Assembly (NCBI GenBank): GCA_907163375.1
Contig: CAJQUW010007533.1
Span: 134,001 to 198,000 of the forward strand
Source of the DNA: Prostheceraeus crozeri
Lineage: Eukaryota > Platyhelminthes > Polycladida > Euryleptidae
Length of the DNA: 64,000 nucleotides
Direction of reading: 5' to 3'
The translations under genes were made by a program, and so were the position numbers. The notes beneath the pieces are model-generated. The model did not search any database. It was not told the DNA's origin and saw nothing but the letters and a program-made list of their open reading frames with translations. The stretch's first letter is position 1; the number at the start of each line of letters is the position of its first letter. Shown here one piece after another: positions 1 through 8,656 of the stretch.

Positions 1-6
1 GAGGCT

Positions 7-12
7 AAGAGC
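7..12. repeat. Target-site duplication of Polinton copy A, left
   Basis: The six bases AAGAGC lie directly before the AGTAATGG terminus. The same six bases follow the right terminus at 19481-19486. Polintons are known for 6-bp target duplications. Bases 1-12 are the only left host flank in the window. Confidence 0.93.
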
Positions 13-619
13 AGTAATGGTCAAAAGACTGTTCCAGGACAGGCCAAAAATAAAAAAAATAGTACTTTTAAAAACGACATAAATTTATGAATTTAGACCC
101 TTTTTCAGGTTTTTAAGACCTAAATTCATGAATTTGGTTCATTCAAAAAGTACCATTTTTTCAAAAATGGTACTTTTAAAAAACAACATAAATTCATGAA
201 TTTGAACCCTTTTTCAGGTTATGAAGACCTAAATTCATAAATCGGCTAAAGCCAGAGGAGCTTCGCTCCGATTTGGGCGTTTTTAAAAATACACAATTTT
301 CAAATTTTTCAAAATCTCAAATTTGTGATTATGACATTTTTCATTGCTTAAATCATGACCGTTCCAGGACACCGAAAAAATCAGAAAAGTTAAGAATCTC
401 AAATTTGTGATTATGACATTTTTCATTGCTTAAATCATGACCGTTCTAGGACACCGAAAATTAGTATTTTTAAAAACGTCTTTTAAATCCATTTTCAGGT
501 TTTTAAAATATATCATGTGACTAAAAATATTTCTTTAAAAATGGAAGAAACAAAAGTGGAAGAAACTTCAGAAATGGAAGAAACCTCAAGAATATATCCT
601 TCGTTATCTCAATTAAAAA
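13..619 (+). repeat. Left terminal inverted repeat of copy A
   Basis: This matches the reverse complement of 18874-19480 almost base for base and then diverges abruptly. Inside it are repeated palindromes of the type AAATTCATGAATTT, two copies of the motif GACCGTTCCAGGACACCG or a close variant, and one double mini-hairpin at 241-272. Its inner end contains the first codons of the membrane-protein gene whose full copy lies at the right end, so the repeat has grown into a gene. Confidence 0.93.
241..272. repeat. Double mini-hairpin repeat
   Basis: Two tiny perfect hairpins stand side by side: GGCT-AAA-GCC at 244-253 and GGAGC-TTC-GCTCC at 257-269. They are enclosed by ATCGG and CCGAT. The same unit recurs at 1337-1368 and, inverted, in the right terminal repeat near 19220-19252. 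Confidence 0.85.
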
Positions 620-1495
620 CAGGTGAAATGGTTCTCAATTATTATTAAGATTAGAGCACTATGATAAATTAAGAAGACGCAATTATTACTTAGTCATTCT
701 TCGTTATTGTATGCTCAACATTATTTAAAGTACTAATTGTGTGAACTAGAAGATCATTGTAACTCATAAACTCAAAATTATTCAATGAACCCGTACACTG
801 GCTGATAATTGAAGAGAGACAGAGATTGAAGAGAGAGACAGAGATTGAAGAGAGAGAAACGTCTAGCAGCTTTCCCCTAAAATTATCATGCTATATCTTG
901 TCATTTCAATTTACCCATCGGTAAACTTTTGACATTTCAACTTACGCGTGCGTAAAGTTTTGACATTTCAATTTACCCCTACGTAAATTATTTTCAGAAT
1001 CTGTTTTCAAAATCTATTTTCAAAATCCATTTGCAAAGTCTATTTTCAAATTCAGTTTTAGAAATCGATTTGCAAAATTCATTTAGCGTTTGCCAAACAC
1101 ATACGGGTAGTAAAGTACTTCCCATTGTGAAGACATGAATAGATTAAGCACATAAGAGTGCATTGACAATAAAAGCAAATGACAATAAAATTCTTCTTCT
1201 GAATTTAGAACGCATAGACGGCGACATGCGGGATAGTTGTTATGACAATTTTAAACAATCATTTTAACGATGAAACATATTTTACAAATGAAGTTCATGA
1301 AGAAAAATGGAAATATATAAAACAATATAGATTAGAATCGGCTAAAGCCAGAGGAGCTTCGCTCCGATAATTATAATATAATCATTTCAAAATCGAATAA
1401 GTAGTAAGGAAAGACATCATTAGAGAACAGTTTTAAATCAATACCCCCTCCCTTCTGTCTTCTAGGGGTCCCTTAAGAAATTTTTTTATTATAAA
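620..1495. other. Gene-poor stretch inside copy A
   Basis: No convincing gene is seen. The first 80 bases still resemble the membrane-protein gene found at 18233-18952, so this is a decayed extension of the terminal repeat. Next come a GAGAGAGACAGAGATT-type tandem repeat at about 810-865 and three copies of a TGACATTTCAATTTAC-like unit at about 900-985. After that is a run of TTTTCAAAATC-like repeats at about 1000-1085, and a double mini-hairpin at 1337-1368. The corresponding place in copy C holds a captured gene and a different tandem array. Confidence 0.7.
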
Positions 1496-1956
1496 ATGAG
1501 CAACATAAATGAGTTTTTTAAATTATATGGAACACAAACGACAACGAATTTTGACCTAAAGAAAATCGCAAATCAATTAGGAATAAAGAATTTTCATGTT
1601 CTAATGAGAAACGAATTACAATTCCTAAAAAATAGGCCAACAGGAACCTTCAGTTCCCGGAACAAAGTTCCATCAATAACTGTAAATTTCATAACGAATC
1701 TTCACACTTCAGACCAAAACGGCGTACATTGGTCAGCAGGTATCTTTAGTAAAAACGGAGATAATTATTATTTTGACTCATACGGGCTTCCACCTACAAA
1801 TGAAGTAAAAGAATTACTTGGAACGGGAACATACAATACATTTCAAATTCAAAACCGGGAACAACTTATTGTGGACAATTATGTCTTTATGTTTTATTTA
1901 AATTACAAAAAGGAGTACCATTTCTAGATATTATGTTAGAGTTAAACAATCTATAA
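1496..1956 (+). pseudogene. PRO: Adenovirus-type cysteine protease (capsid maturation), broken
   Basis: This is the Polinton homologue of adenain, the Ulp1-like cysteine protease that trims capsid precursors during particle maturation. The histidine-tryptophan pair (GVHWSAGIF, residues 77-85) and the acidic residue in YYFDSYG (residues 91-97) are visible. In copy C the family's glutamine-cysteine block also reads clearly as YCGQLC. Its place between the terminal repeat and the integrase, on the opposite strand to the integrase, is the same in copy C. The copy is broken, with about one break. The family call rests on motif order H, D, Q, C and on the Polinton context, not on a database search. 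Confidence 0.8.
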
Positions 1957-1990
1957 CTCAAGCGAAGCTAGCTAAAGCGCCACCTAGAGG

Positions 1991-3331
1991 TTAAAGCTCT
2001 GTTTTCTGTAATTCATTTTGATAAAAACGACCTCTGATATCTTCATCATCTAAATCTTTAATTTCATAAGTAATCGGATAACTTTGATTTATTTTGCAAA
2101 CTTCAAATATTTCTTTAGTCCAATAGCCAACAAAGCCTTTTTCAAATTTGTTCTTATATTTAAATATTCTAACTCTATCTCCAATTTTAAATTTCGGCTT
2201 AAGTTTCTGCAAATTCGGATTACTCTCATTCGAATAATTATTCTCGAATATTTTCTTTCGTATTAAATCAGGGTCGTCAGAAGCATTCTTTGGGGTTTCT
2301 TCAATACCTGAATGAACTTTATTATTGTACTCTTCTACAACTCCTGGTAATATCCTCAACCATTTCTGATTTCCTTGCTGAGTAAACTTTTTGAAAATTT
2401 TATTTTTTAACGTCCGATTGAATCTTTCTATCACTACAGCTTTTCCTGCGTTTTCAGTTGAATAAACAGTTTCAAATAGTGGCTGAACGTTTCGGTTATA
2501 AAATTCCGATCCTTTATCAACAAACAATTTTTTTGGCTTTCTATTACTTTCTTTAAAGATTTCTTCAAACGCATATTTAACTGATAGACCACTTTTATTT
2601 TTTAAAGGTTTTACCCAAGCGTATCGTGTATATAAATCTATAACTGTCAATGCGTATTTGTAGTCAGACTTTGTCTTAGAACCTTCGGTTCGGTCCCTTT
2701 CATTCGGCATATGAATAAGATCAGCACTCCAAATATCATCTTTATTAAATACTTTTACTTTTAATAAATATTTAGGCTTTCTATATTCTTTATGAATTTC
2801 AGATGCATAAACGCCTGAATTATGATTTTCATTTAAACCCTGGCCGAATAATATTTTAGCTTGTAAAGCTTTCTTAACAAACATTCTTTCAATTTTTTCT
2901 CTAAATGTAGGATTCTGAATACTATCTAATTCTTGTATCATCTTCTTATCAGCTGCATGTCGAGAACTTAGATCATGATTTCGATAAGCTAAATCATGCC
3001 TGTAAGCTGCGGCATCTACTCTATTTATCGGTTCTTCACCTGGTTTCGGATTATTATTCTCATCTAGTCTTATATCTAATCGAGTTCCTGGACCGGTATA
3101 TGAATGACCAGGAAGATGTTTTTCTTTCGAATATTTACTCCAAATAAAGCCAGGAAAGTTTTCTAATGTTTTTTGTATGTCACCACCGTAGGTAGTAGCC
3201 AAACTTTGTTTGTCGTCGTTATCTTCATAAATTTTACAATTTGAGTTTTTATTTTTGTTTAATAGATAATTCAATAAATCTAAATTAGAAATTTTTAATT
3301 TAGTTAAATTTTCGGAATTTGTAGAATTCAT
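1991..3331 (-). CDS. INT: Phospholipase A2 - DDE integrase fusion protein
   Basis: A 446-residue protein with two enzymatic domains. Residues 75-136 match the parvovirus VP1-type phospholipase A2: a calcium-loop motif YTGPGTRLD, then a catalytic pair in VDAAAYRHDLAY (His112, Asp113), then ADKKMIQELD. Residues 198-350 are a retroviral-type integrase core with acidic residues at about D204 (SADLIHM), D272 (FVDKGSEF) and E302 (VIERFNRT). Residues 378-440 form an SH3/chromo-like tail (KFKIGDRVRIF). Integrase inserts the element by its terminal repeats. In parvoviruses the lipase breaches the endosome during entry, so here it may serve particle entry; that is inference. A mini-hairpin repeat inside the gene encodes about ten extra residues near 211-221 that copy C lacks. 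The reading frame is continuous. Confidence 0.88.
   Translation of the reverse strand: MNSTNSENLTKLKISNLDLLNYLLNKNKNSNCKIYEDNDDKQSLATTYGGDIQKTLENFPGFIWSKYSKEKHLPGHSYTGPGTRLDIRLDENNNPKPGEEPINRVDAAAYRHDLAYRNHDLSSRHAADKKMIQELDSIQNPTFREKIERMFVKKALQAKILFGQGLNENHNSGVYASEIHKEYRKPKYLLKVKVFNKDDIWSADLIHMPNERDRTEGSKTKSDYKYALTVIDLYTRYAWVKPLKNKSGLSVKYAFEEIFKESNRKPKKLFVDKGSEFYNRNVQPLFETVYSTENAGKAVVIERFNRTLKNKIFKKFTQQGNQKWLRILPGVVEEYNNKVHSGIEETPKNASDDPDLIRKKIFENNYSNESNPNLQKLKPKFKIGDRVRIFKYKNKFEKGFVGYWTKEIFEVCKINQSYPITYEIKDLDDEDIRGRFYQNELQKTEL
2665..2692. repeat. Mini-hairpin repeat inside the integrase gene
   Basis: GAACC-TTC-GGTTC at 2679-2691 is a perfect hairpin and a weaker GAC-TTT-GTC lies beside it. 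It adds about 10 residues in frame relative to copy C, where the protein runs directly from MPNE into the next conserved block. Confidence 0.8.
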
Positions 3332-3407
3332 TTTAAAAGATAAAAAAAAATTAAAAGATAAAATAAAATAATTGTTTTACCGAAAAGAACTAAAGGTTCT
3401 GAGGTTA

Positions 3408-3935
3408 TTACCTTATCATACTAGGACTTAGATATATTCCAGAACCATCTTTTGTTTCTTTAATTTCAATTAAATCATCAACATTGTGGAGAATATTTTT
3501 AAGAACTCGTTTTCCTTCATCAACTAATTTTAACTTACTAATAAAATTATCTACTACTCCTTTTCCTTCGGGCGAAGCCCTGGAAGACATCTCCGATGTC
3601 CCTTCACCCCTAGCAACTTTCTCTAACTCTCTATTATGTCGTTTTTGTTCTTCTAATGCAGCCTTCTCTGATTTATTTTTATTTACTGCTTGGACAATAC
3701 CAGCTGTCCCACCTGCAACACTTCCTGCTGCAGCTATGCCACCTATTATTAGTGGAATTAATGGGAGAATCCCGCCATTCTTTTCTTCTTGTAATTGAAT
3801 ATTCTCTATCATTGGTTTACTTATGTAATACTTTTTTTTGTTAATCGTAATAGTTTTAGGGGTATTTTTGTCAACAATATTACGTAATTTTAATTCAACA
3901 GTTTTATTATTAATATTACTTTTCGCTTGCGACAT
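3408..3935 (-). CDS. Small glycine-rich hydrophobic virion-type protein
   Basis: A 175-residue protein. The basic N-terminal half (TITINKKKYYISKP) is followed by a glycine/alanine-rich hydrophobic segment at residues 53-84 that begins GGILPLIPLIIGG. A charged helical tail comes next. Polintons and adintoviruses often carry small proteins with such a segment near the capsid genes. They are compared to adenovirus core or membrane-lytic peptides, and that assignment here is inference. It sits between the integrase fusion and the major capsid gene, all on the minus strand, in all three copies. An in-frame double mini-hairpin (3569-3601) encodes an extra SEMSSRASP-like stretch that copy C lacks. 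No catalytic motif is seen. Confidence 0.72.
   Translation of the reverse strand: MSQAKSNINNKTVELKLRNIVDKNTPKTITINKKKYYISKPMIENIQLQEEKNGGILPLIPLIIGGIAAAGSVAGGTAGIVQAVNKNKSEKAALEEQKRHNRELEKVARGEGTSEMSSRASPEGKGVVDNFISKLKLVDEGKRVLKNILHNVDDLIEIKETKDGSGIYLSPSMIR
3569..3601. repeat. Double mini-hairpin repeat in coding sequence
   Basis: GGGC-GAA-GCCC at 3570-3580 and GACATC-TCC-GATGTC at 3586-3600. It is absent from the same gene in copies B and C, so it is a length variant that keeps the frame. Confidence 0.85.
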
Positions 3936-4133
3936 TTTTAATAAAAAATTTTAAGTTAAGAATTTAAAGTTATCAAAAAATTTAAATCTATTCTAGTTAT
4001 GAAAAATTTTTAGTTAAGAATTTTTAAGTTAACAAAAATTTTAATCTATTCTAGTTATGAAAAAAATTTTAATTAACCTATCGGAGCAAAGCTCCTCTGG
4101 CTTTAGCCGATCGGACCAAAGGTCCTAAGGTTA
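3936..4133. other. Intergenic spacer with mini-hairpins
   Basis: A short direct repeat built on TTAAGTTAAGAATTT and TCTATTCTAGTTATGAAAAA occurs about twice. It is followed at 4080-4130 by three perfect mini-hairpins: GGAGC-AAA-GCTCC, GGCT-TTA-GCC and GGACC-AAA-GGTCC. The same arrangement lies downstream of the capsid gene in copies B and C. Confidence 0.75.
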
Positions 4134-5468
4134 TTAACCTATCCTAACCATCTTTCCATTAAGAATTTCAATAGAATATTTTGCATCTTCTAGCAATAAA
4201 CCATAAGCCATCAATGAAGTTGTGGAATCTTTCTTTTCAATATTAATTGTTACATCACAACCATTTTTAATAATATCTTCTGATTGTGCACTTAAATCGA
4301 AGCAGAAAATTGGATATAAATGTCTCCAATCTCCAGGAGTTAATTGTGGTTCAACTCCAAATTCTATACAAAGATTTCTATAAGAATCATATCCTTCCAT
4401 AAATTGATTATTGGTATCATCGAATCTTAATGGATCAATTGGATATCGAGTTTGATTTAATGAAACTTGTAAACTTCGAATTGTATTAATATGGAAGATA
4501 TTATTGTTCTTATCAAAACTTGGAGAATTATTTCTTTGAAATGTTAGTAATAAATATCTTGGAGTATTCGCAGTTCTAGTAAAATGCCAGTTAAATCTTT
4601 GTTCGGAAAAAGTTACTGAACTAGCAGTTCTCTTTAGAAAATTAACTGGAATTGGTTTGTTAGTATTTAATCTTTTTGCAATAGCTGTTTCAATCTCTAA
4701 ACTAGGAGTAATATGCTTAATCCACCATTCAAGTCTATCAATTTTTAAATATGCTTTTTTTCCTGTCTTACCAAAAAAGATTAATTCATTATTTGCTGTA
4801 CGATGAATTATTAATTTAAATTTTAATTGATATGATATTTTATCATAATCTAAATATCCGAATAATGGAGACAATGACCAATTTACTGTCTGTTTACTTT
4901 TTTTGTTAAATTCACGTCTTTCTTTATATGCTTCATTATTTGTTTTATTTAAATGTTTTGCAATATTTTCTACATCTTTCGCAATTCCTGCGGCATCTGT
5001 TCCAGCGTGAGTTAAATCATCAATAATTATGCCATCATTAGTATCAGGAAACCAACCTTCGATTTCATGCTTTTTATTATTTTCACCAATTATTACAAAT
5101 CTAAGCATTGTATCAATTACACCTGGGGAATCACTTATTGTTTCTATATTTTGAGTTGCAACATCTAAACGCATTTGTGTAAATAAACTTGGGAAAAAAT
5201 TATTCTCTAGTGTAATATTATCGGTATCTGGTAATGGTGTTGTAAAATTAGCATCACTATATAAAGAATATTCACAGTGTAAAAATGAATCAGGTAAATA
5301 TAAATAACTCTGCTGATTATCAACTTCAAAGATTAAATCTCCCCCAGTATTTACTCTACTGGAAGATCCGGGATTCATAGCAATTCTTATATAGTCATTC
5401 TTTTTTTGATTGTAACTGGTGAACGGGGGATCATCTAATCTAAATTTATTTTCGATAAGCGAAGACAT
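4134..5468 (-). CDS. MCP: Major capsid protein, double jelly-roll type
   Basis: A 444-residue protein that reads almost identically in copies B and C. It is expected to form the hexamers of the icosahedral shell. The N-terminal part contains blocks I associate with animal Polinton capsid proteins (the F54H12.2-like group): GSSSRVNTGGDLIFEVD (about 34-50), a YLPDSFLHCEYSLY strand, and LFTQMRLDVATQNIETI followed by PGVIDTMLRF. The second half has alternating beta-strand-like stretches such as WWIKHITPSLEIETA and FNWHFTRTANTPRYLLL. The double jelly-roll fold itself cannot be read from sequence by eye and is inferred from family and context. The gene lies in a run of structural genes on the minus strand. 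It is intact. Confidence 0.83.
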   Translation of the reverse strand: MSSLIENKFRLDDPPFTSYNQKKNDYIRIAMNPGSSSRVNTGGDLIFEVDNQQSYLYLPDSFLHCEYSLYSDANFTTPLPDTDNITLENNFFPSLFTQMRLDVATQNIETISDSPGVIDTMLRFVIIGENNKKHEIEGWFPDTNDGIIIDDLTHAGTDAAGIAKDVENIAKHLNKTNNEAYKERREFNKKSKQTVNWSLSPLFGYLDYDKISYQLKFKLIIHRTANNELIFFGKTGKKAYLKIDRLEWWIKHITPSLEIETAIAKRLNTNKPIPVNFLKRTASSVTFSEQRFNWHFTRTANTPRYLLLTFQRNNSPSFDKNNNIFHINTIRSLQVSLNQTRYPIDPLRFDDTNNQFMEGYDSYRNLCIEFGVEPQLTPGDWRHLYPIFCFDLSAQSEDIIKNGCDVTINIEKKDSTTSLMAYGLLLEDAKYSIEILNGKMVRIG

Positions 5469-5582
5469 TTTTATAAGAAATAATTTGACTTTTTGTTTTT
5501 CTCACAGATAGAAAAAAATTTTTATTAAATATAATTTTAAAATTTTACTAAATATAATTTTAGAATTTTACTAAATATAATT

Positions 5583-6146
5583 TTAGAATTTTGCTAGACC
5601 AGCTCCGCTACAGCTTTGCTGGTTAGACCGAAGGTTGCTGCTCACGCCATTACCTCTTATTTCTTCAATTGTTTTTTCATTATTTTTATTTTCATTATGT
5701 TTACTATTAGACGGAGCTCCGCTCCTCAAGGTTTCACCATCAACAGCTATGTTAGCAATTTTGTTTTTTGTTTCATCTGAAAGTTTTTTTAATTTTTTTA
5801 GTTCTTCAGAATCATTCTTGAGTTTACGAATAGCTTCTAGTTGTTTTAATTCGTTTTGTGATTTAACAGCATTTGATATTGCACTAGCTGTACTACCTAT
5901 AGCAGCTGCTCCTTTTGCAGCAGATGTAATCAAATCTTTATTATTTTTAATTAAGTTAACGATACTACCAATACCAGAAAAGATGCCATCCCCTTCTTTT
6001 TGGATGGCACCTGCGGTGCCTAGGAACTTTTCTGTTCCGACTGTTTCTCTATTATCATAATGATAAACAGGATTCATACGTGGTTCATGAGCAATTTTTT
6101 GATTTGAAGCAAAATGTTTAAGATTGTGTTTATAAATTATAGGCAT
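5583..6146 (-). CDS. Small virion-type protein with amphipathic segment
   Basis: A 187-residue protein starting MPIIYKHNLKHFASNQKIAH. A basic N-terminus leads into residues 53-95, a glycine/alanine/serine-rich amphipathic stretch (GIFSGIGSIVNLIKNNKDLI, then AAKGAAAIGSTASAIS). A charged helical region and a short conserved C-terminus (CSGAGLAKF) follow. It resembles, in layout only, the membrane-active internal proteins of adenovirus-like capsids; no family motif is decisive. It is always immediately upstream of the major capsid gene on the same strand, in A, B and C. Mini-hairpin repeats account for most of the length differences between copies. Confidence 0.62.
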   Translation of the reverse strand: MPIIYKHNLKHFASNQKIAHEPRMNPVYHYDNRETVGTEKFLGTAGAIQKEGDGIFSGIGSIVNLIKNNKDLITSAAKGAAAIGSTASAISNAVKSQNELKQLEAIRKLKNDSEELKKLKKLSDETKNKIANIAVDGETLRSGAPSNSKHNENKNNEKTIEEIRGNGVSSNLRSNQQSCSGAGLAKF

Positions 6147-6187
6147 TTTTTAGTAATAAATTTGACTTTTTGGGAAAAATATAAATA

Positions 6188-6240
6188 CGGACGAAGCGCG
6201 AAGCGCGAAGCGCGAAGCCCTGGAAGACATCTCCGTTGAC
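6188..6240. repeat. GAAGCGC tandem repeat joined to a mini-hairpin
   Basis: Four GAAGCGC units run directly into GCCC and a GACATCTCCG half-hairpin, in the 130-bp gap between two genes. It looks like a mini-hairpin repeat whose first stem has expanded by slippage. Confidence 0.7.
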
Positions 6241-6272
6241 CCATGAACCGATATCCATTATAAAAAAAATGT

Positions 6273-6446
6273 TTATTTTTTGTTCCTAACTTTTACAGAT
6301 TGCGTTTTTGGTTTAACTTTATCAGGAACCAAACCTGCATCAATCATTCTTTTTATTCTATGATTTTCTTTCATAATATTTCTTTCTTTTATTAACTCTT
6401 CTAATTGTTTAATTCTTTTAAAATTATTAGCTCTAATTTTATCCAT
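6273..6446 (-). CDS. 57-residue protein, short paralogue of the conserved unknown protein
   Basis: A small gene starting MDKIRANNFKRIKQLEELIK. Its first 30 residues closely match the N-terminus of the 271-residue protein at 15253-16068 (MDKVRADNFKRIKQLDELIK). It then has its own basic tail ending KTQSVKVRNKK. The start context AAAAATGG and clean stop support it as a real gene. It is a partial duplication that kept only the charged N-terminal helix and gained a new tail. Copies B and C have nothing equivalent here. Function unknown; a nucleic-acid-binding or virion core peptide would fit the charge, but that is a guess. Confidence 0.6.
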   Translation of the reverse strand: MDKIRANNFKRIKQLEELIKERNIMKENHRIKRMIDAGLVPDKVKPKTQSVKVRNKK

Positions 6447-6606
6447 TTTTAAAATTATATACTTTTATATACTTTTATATATTTATACTTTTTTTATTTT
6501 AAAAATTATATTTATACTTTTGTATTTTTAAAATTATATTTATATTTTTTATGATTCTCATTTTTTGTAGGTAAAAAATATTTAAGTTAATATTTACAAT
6601 ACTCGT

Positions 6607-7494
6607 TTAAGATTTACGTTTGTGAATGGACAACAACTTCGAGATAACTTTATTAATTGACTGTTGCACTTTATCTATTGCGTCAAGTAGCGTGTGATGT
6701 ACTTTAATTTCTCTTCTATTAACTTGCATTTTCTGCTGATTAATCTTCAACGCCGTTTTAAGAGCATTTAACTTAATTTTAAGAACATCTAATTGTCTTT
6801 TAACAGTATCTAACTGTTCTTTATTTTCTTTAGAGTTTTCTTGTAAATTTTTCTTTAATTCATTTTCTAAATTGATTTTAAGAGTTTTCATTTTATCAAC
6901 TTTTTCATTAAGTGAGTTTACTTCATTTATTATTCTATTCATCTTTTTCATTTGTTGAGTAATTTTAGAACTCAATTCATCAACACTTTTTTGGAATGTA
7001 GTTTGCAACTGCTTTAAATTTTTTTTAATTCTTTCAGGTAGTTTTCCTATTTCATCTTCTAATTGTTTTTTTAACATTTTTATCTGATGTTTATTTTTAA
7101 TGACTGCAGATTTTAAATTTAAAGAAAGTAATATTAAAATTTTTGATTGTTCTGAAATCTTTTTAAAAAGTTTTGCTATATCTGCTTCTAGCTCTCTATC
7201 CTTTTTATCAAGTTTTGATAATTTTTCGTTTAATGATTTGTCATTAAGTTTAAGCAACTTTAATTCATTCATCAGTGGAACCATAACATCGTTTATATAT
7301 TTTTCCTTTAAGTCATTGATTTGTGTATCAACATATTGTTTATTTGTTAACTCTGTATTTTGTTGTGGAAGAATAGAAAGATGCAATGGACCAGATAAAA
7401 CGTCTCCAGTTTTCATAATATAATTTTCTATCTCTATTTCTAATTCACGATTATTCGGGATATATGCACCTCCACCAACATTTGGTAACATCAT
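6607..7494 (-). CDS. Coiled-coil fibre-like protein
   Basis: A 295-residue protein. I choose the ATG at 7494 (MMLPNVGGGAYIPNN) because the two other copies start there, although the frame is open further upstream. Residues 27-58 read MKTGDVLSGPLHLS and then LTNKQYVDTQ. This is the pattern seen at the base of phage tail fibres, where a GPL-type strand is followed by a TKQYVD helix. The rest, residues about 58-290, is a long heptad-rich helix with Leu/Ile and Lys/Glu (e.g. LNEKLSKLDKKDRELEADIA), so a trimeric or dimeric coiled coil is likely. It could be a vertex fibre or receptor-binding stalk. The context among capsid genes supports a virion role; the exact role is inference. Confidence 0.65.
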   Translation of the reverse strand: MMLPNVGGGAYIPNNRELEIEIENYIMKTGDVLSGPLHLSILPQQNTELTNKQYVDTQINDLKEKYINDVMVPLMNELKLLKLNDKSLNEKLSKLDKKDRELEADIAKLFKKISEQSKILILLSLNLKSAVIKNKHQIKMLKKQLEDEIGKLPERIKKNLKQLQTTFQKSVDELSSKITQQMKKMNRIINEVNSLNEKVDKMKTLKINLENELKKNLQENSKENKEQLDTVKRQLDVLKIKLNALKTALKINQQKMQVNRREIKVHHTLLDAIDKVQQSINKVISKLLSIHKRKS

Positions 7495-7580
7495 TTTTAA
7501 ACAATAAAAATAAAATTTTTTCTGATTATAAAAAATACATAAATTATAAAAAATAAAATTTTTCCTAATAAAAATAAAAA

Positions 7581-8513
7581 ATGGAAATGACTCAAATTTG
7601 TCAAGTTTGCAATATGCGTTTTTTAAATCAAACACTATTATATTCTCATATGAAAAACACACCATGTGGTATGCATATGAATCAATTACAACCTAATAAT
7701 ATACAACCTAATAATATACAACCTAATAATATTCAACCTAATAATATTCAGAATAATATTCAACCTAATAATAGTATTCAGTATAATAATATTCAATCAG
7801 AGCAACCATTACAAAGATTAAAGCATTTATTTATTTCAGATAAAGAACAAAATCTTTATACTGCTAGAATAAATACACCTAGGCAAAATACTGCTAGAAT
7901 AAATACACCTAGGCAAAATACTGCTAGAATAAATACTGCTAGAATAAATACACCTAGGCAAAATAATAATAATTATTTAGCACAAAATAATAATGTAGCA
8001 CAAAATAATCCTTTTGTTCAAAATAATCCTTTTGTTCAAAATAATAATGTAGCACAAAATAATTATATTGATAAAAATCAATTTGTTGAAAGTAATAACA
8101 AAAAAATATGTACCGGATGTAATAAAAATATAACATCAAAAAATTTTGCACGTCATTTAAAATTATGTGAACAAACAGAAGAGGTTAAAAAAGAAAAAAA
8201 AGATAAATTAAAAGATCAGTTATGTCGTAATTGTAATAAATATTTTACAAATCAAGGAATTACTAATCATTATAATTCTTGTATAAGTTCTACAAGACAA
8301 TGTACAAGTTGTCAAAATACTAAACCTAAGACAGAGTTTTATGATAGTAAATATCAGTGTAAGGATTGTTTAAAGGAAAAAGTAAAATGTAGAGGTTGTC
8401 AAAAAATTATATTAAAGAAAAATTTTCAGCGACATGTAACACTATGTCCAAAACTTAATCAACATAATAATCAACATAATAATAATTTATGTCAAAATAA
8501 TAATTTATGTTAA
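7581..8513 (+). CDS. Multi-zinc-finger protein with Asn/Gln-rich linker
   Basis: A 310-residue protein present only in copy A. It opens with a C2H2/C2HC finger (CQVCNMRF, C7, C10, H23, C29). A low-complexity linker follows, made of PNNIQ repeats and a 30-bp coding repeat (ARINTPRQNT). Residues 175-300 then hold further Cys/His pairs: CTGCNKN..RHLKLC, CRNCNKYF..HYNSC, CTSCQNTK..CKDCLKEK and CRGCQK..RHVTLC. This suggests a nucleic-acid-binding or regulatory protein. It is the first gene of a three-gene module (with the membrane protein and second ATPase) that replaces the clamp-like gene of copies B and C. The linker repeats look recently expanded. Confidence 0.7.
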   Translation: MEMTQICQVCNMRFLNQTLLYSHMKNTPCGMHMNQLQPNNIQPNNIQPNNIQPNNIQNNIQPNNSIQYNNIQSEQPLQRLKHLFISDKEQNLYTARINTPRQNTARINTPRQNTARINTARINTPRQNNNNYLAQNNNVAQNNPFVQNNPFVQNNNVAQNNYIDKNQFVESNNKKICTGCNKNITSKNFARHLKLCEQTEEVKKEKKDKLKDQLCRNCNKYFTNQGITNHYNSCISSTRQCTSCQNTKPKTEFYDSKYQCKDCLKEKVKCRGCQKIILKKNFQRHVTLCPKLNQHNNQHNNNLCQNNNLC

Positions 8514-8530
8514 AATAATAATTTATATTA

Positions 8531-8607
8531 GTATTTCAACTAAAATAGTTGTATTTCAACTAAAATAGTTGTATTTCAACTAAAATAGTTGTATTTCAAC
8601 TAAAATA
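8531..8607. repeat. 20-bp tandem repeat, about four copies
   Basis: The unit GTATTTCAACTAAAATAGTT is repeated with almost no variation directly downstream of the zinc-finger gene. The low divergence points to recent slippage. No coding role. Confidence 0.9.
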
Positions 8608-8656
8608 TTATTTTTTTATAAAGAATAAAATATTATTTTATTAAAATATTCTTAAG

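Noticed and set aside
2084-2266. Open frames on the strand opposite to the integrase, capsid and fibre genes (for example 2084-2266, 5635-6060, 7100-7423)
   Set aside because: They lie wholly inside better supported genes, have biased Leu/Phe/Ser composition typical of antisense frames of A/T-rich genes, and show no domain.
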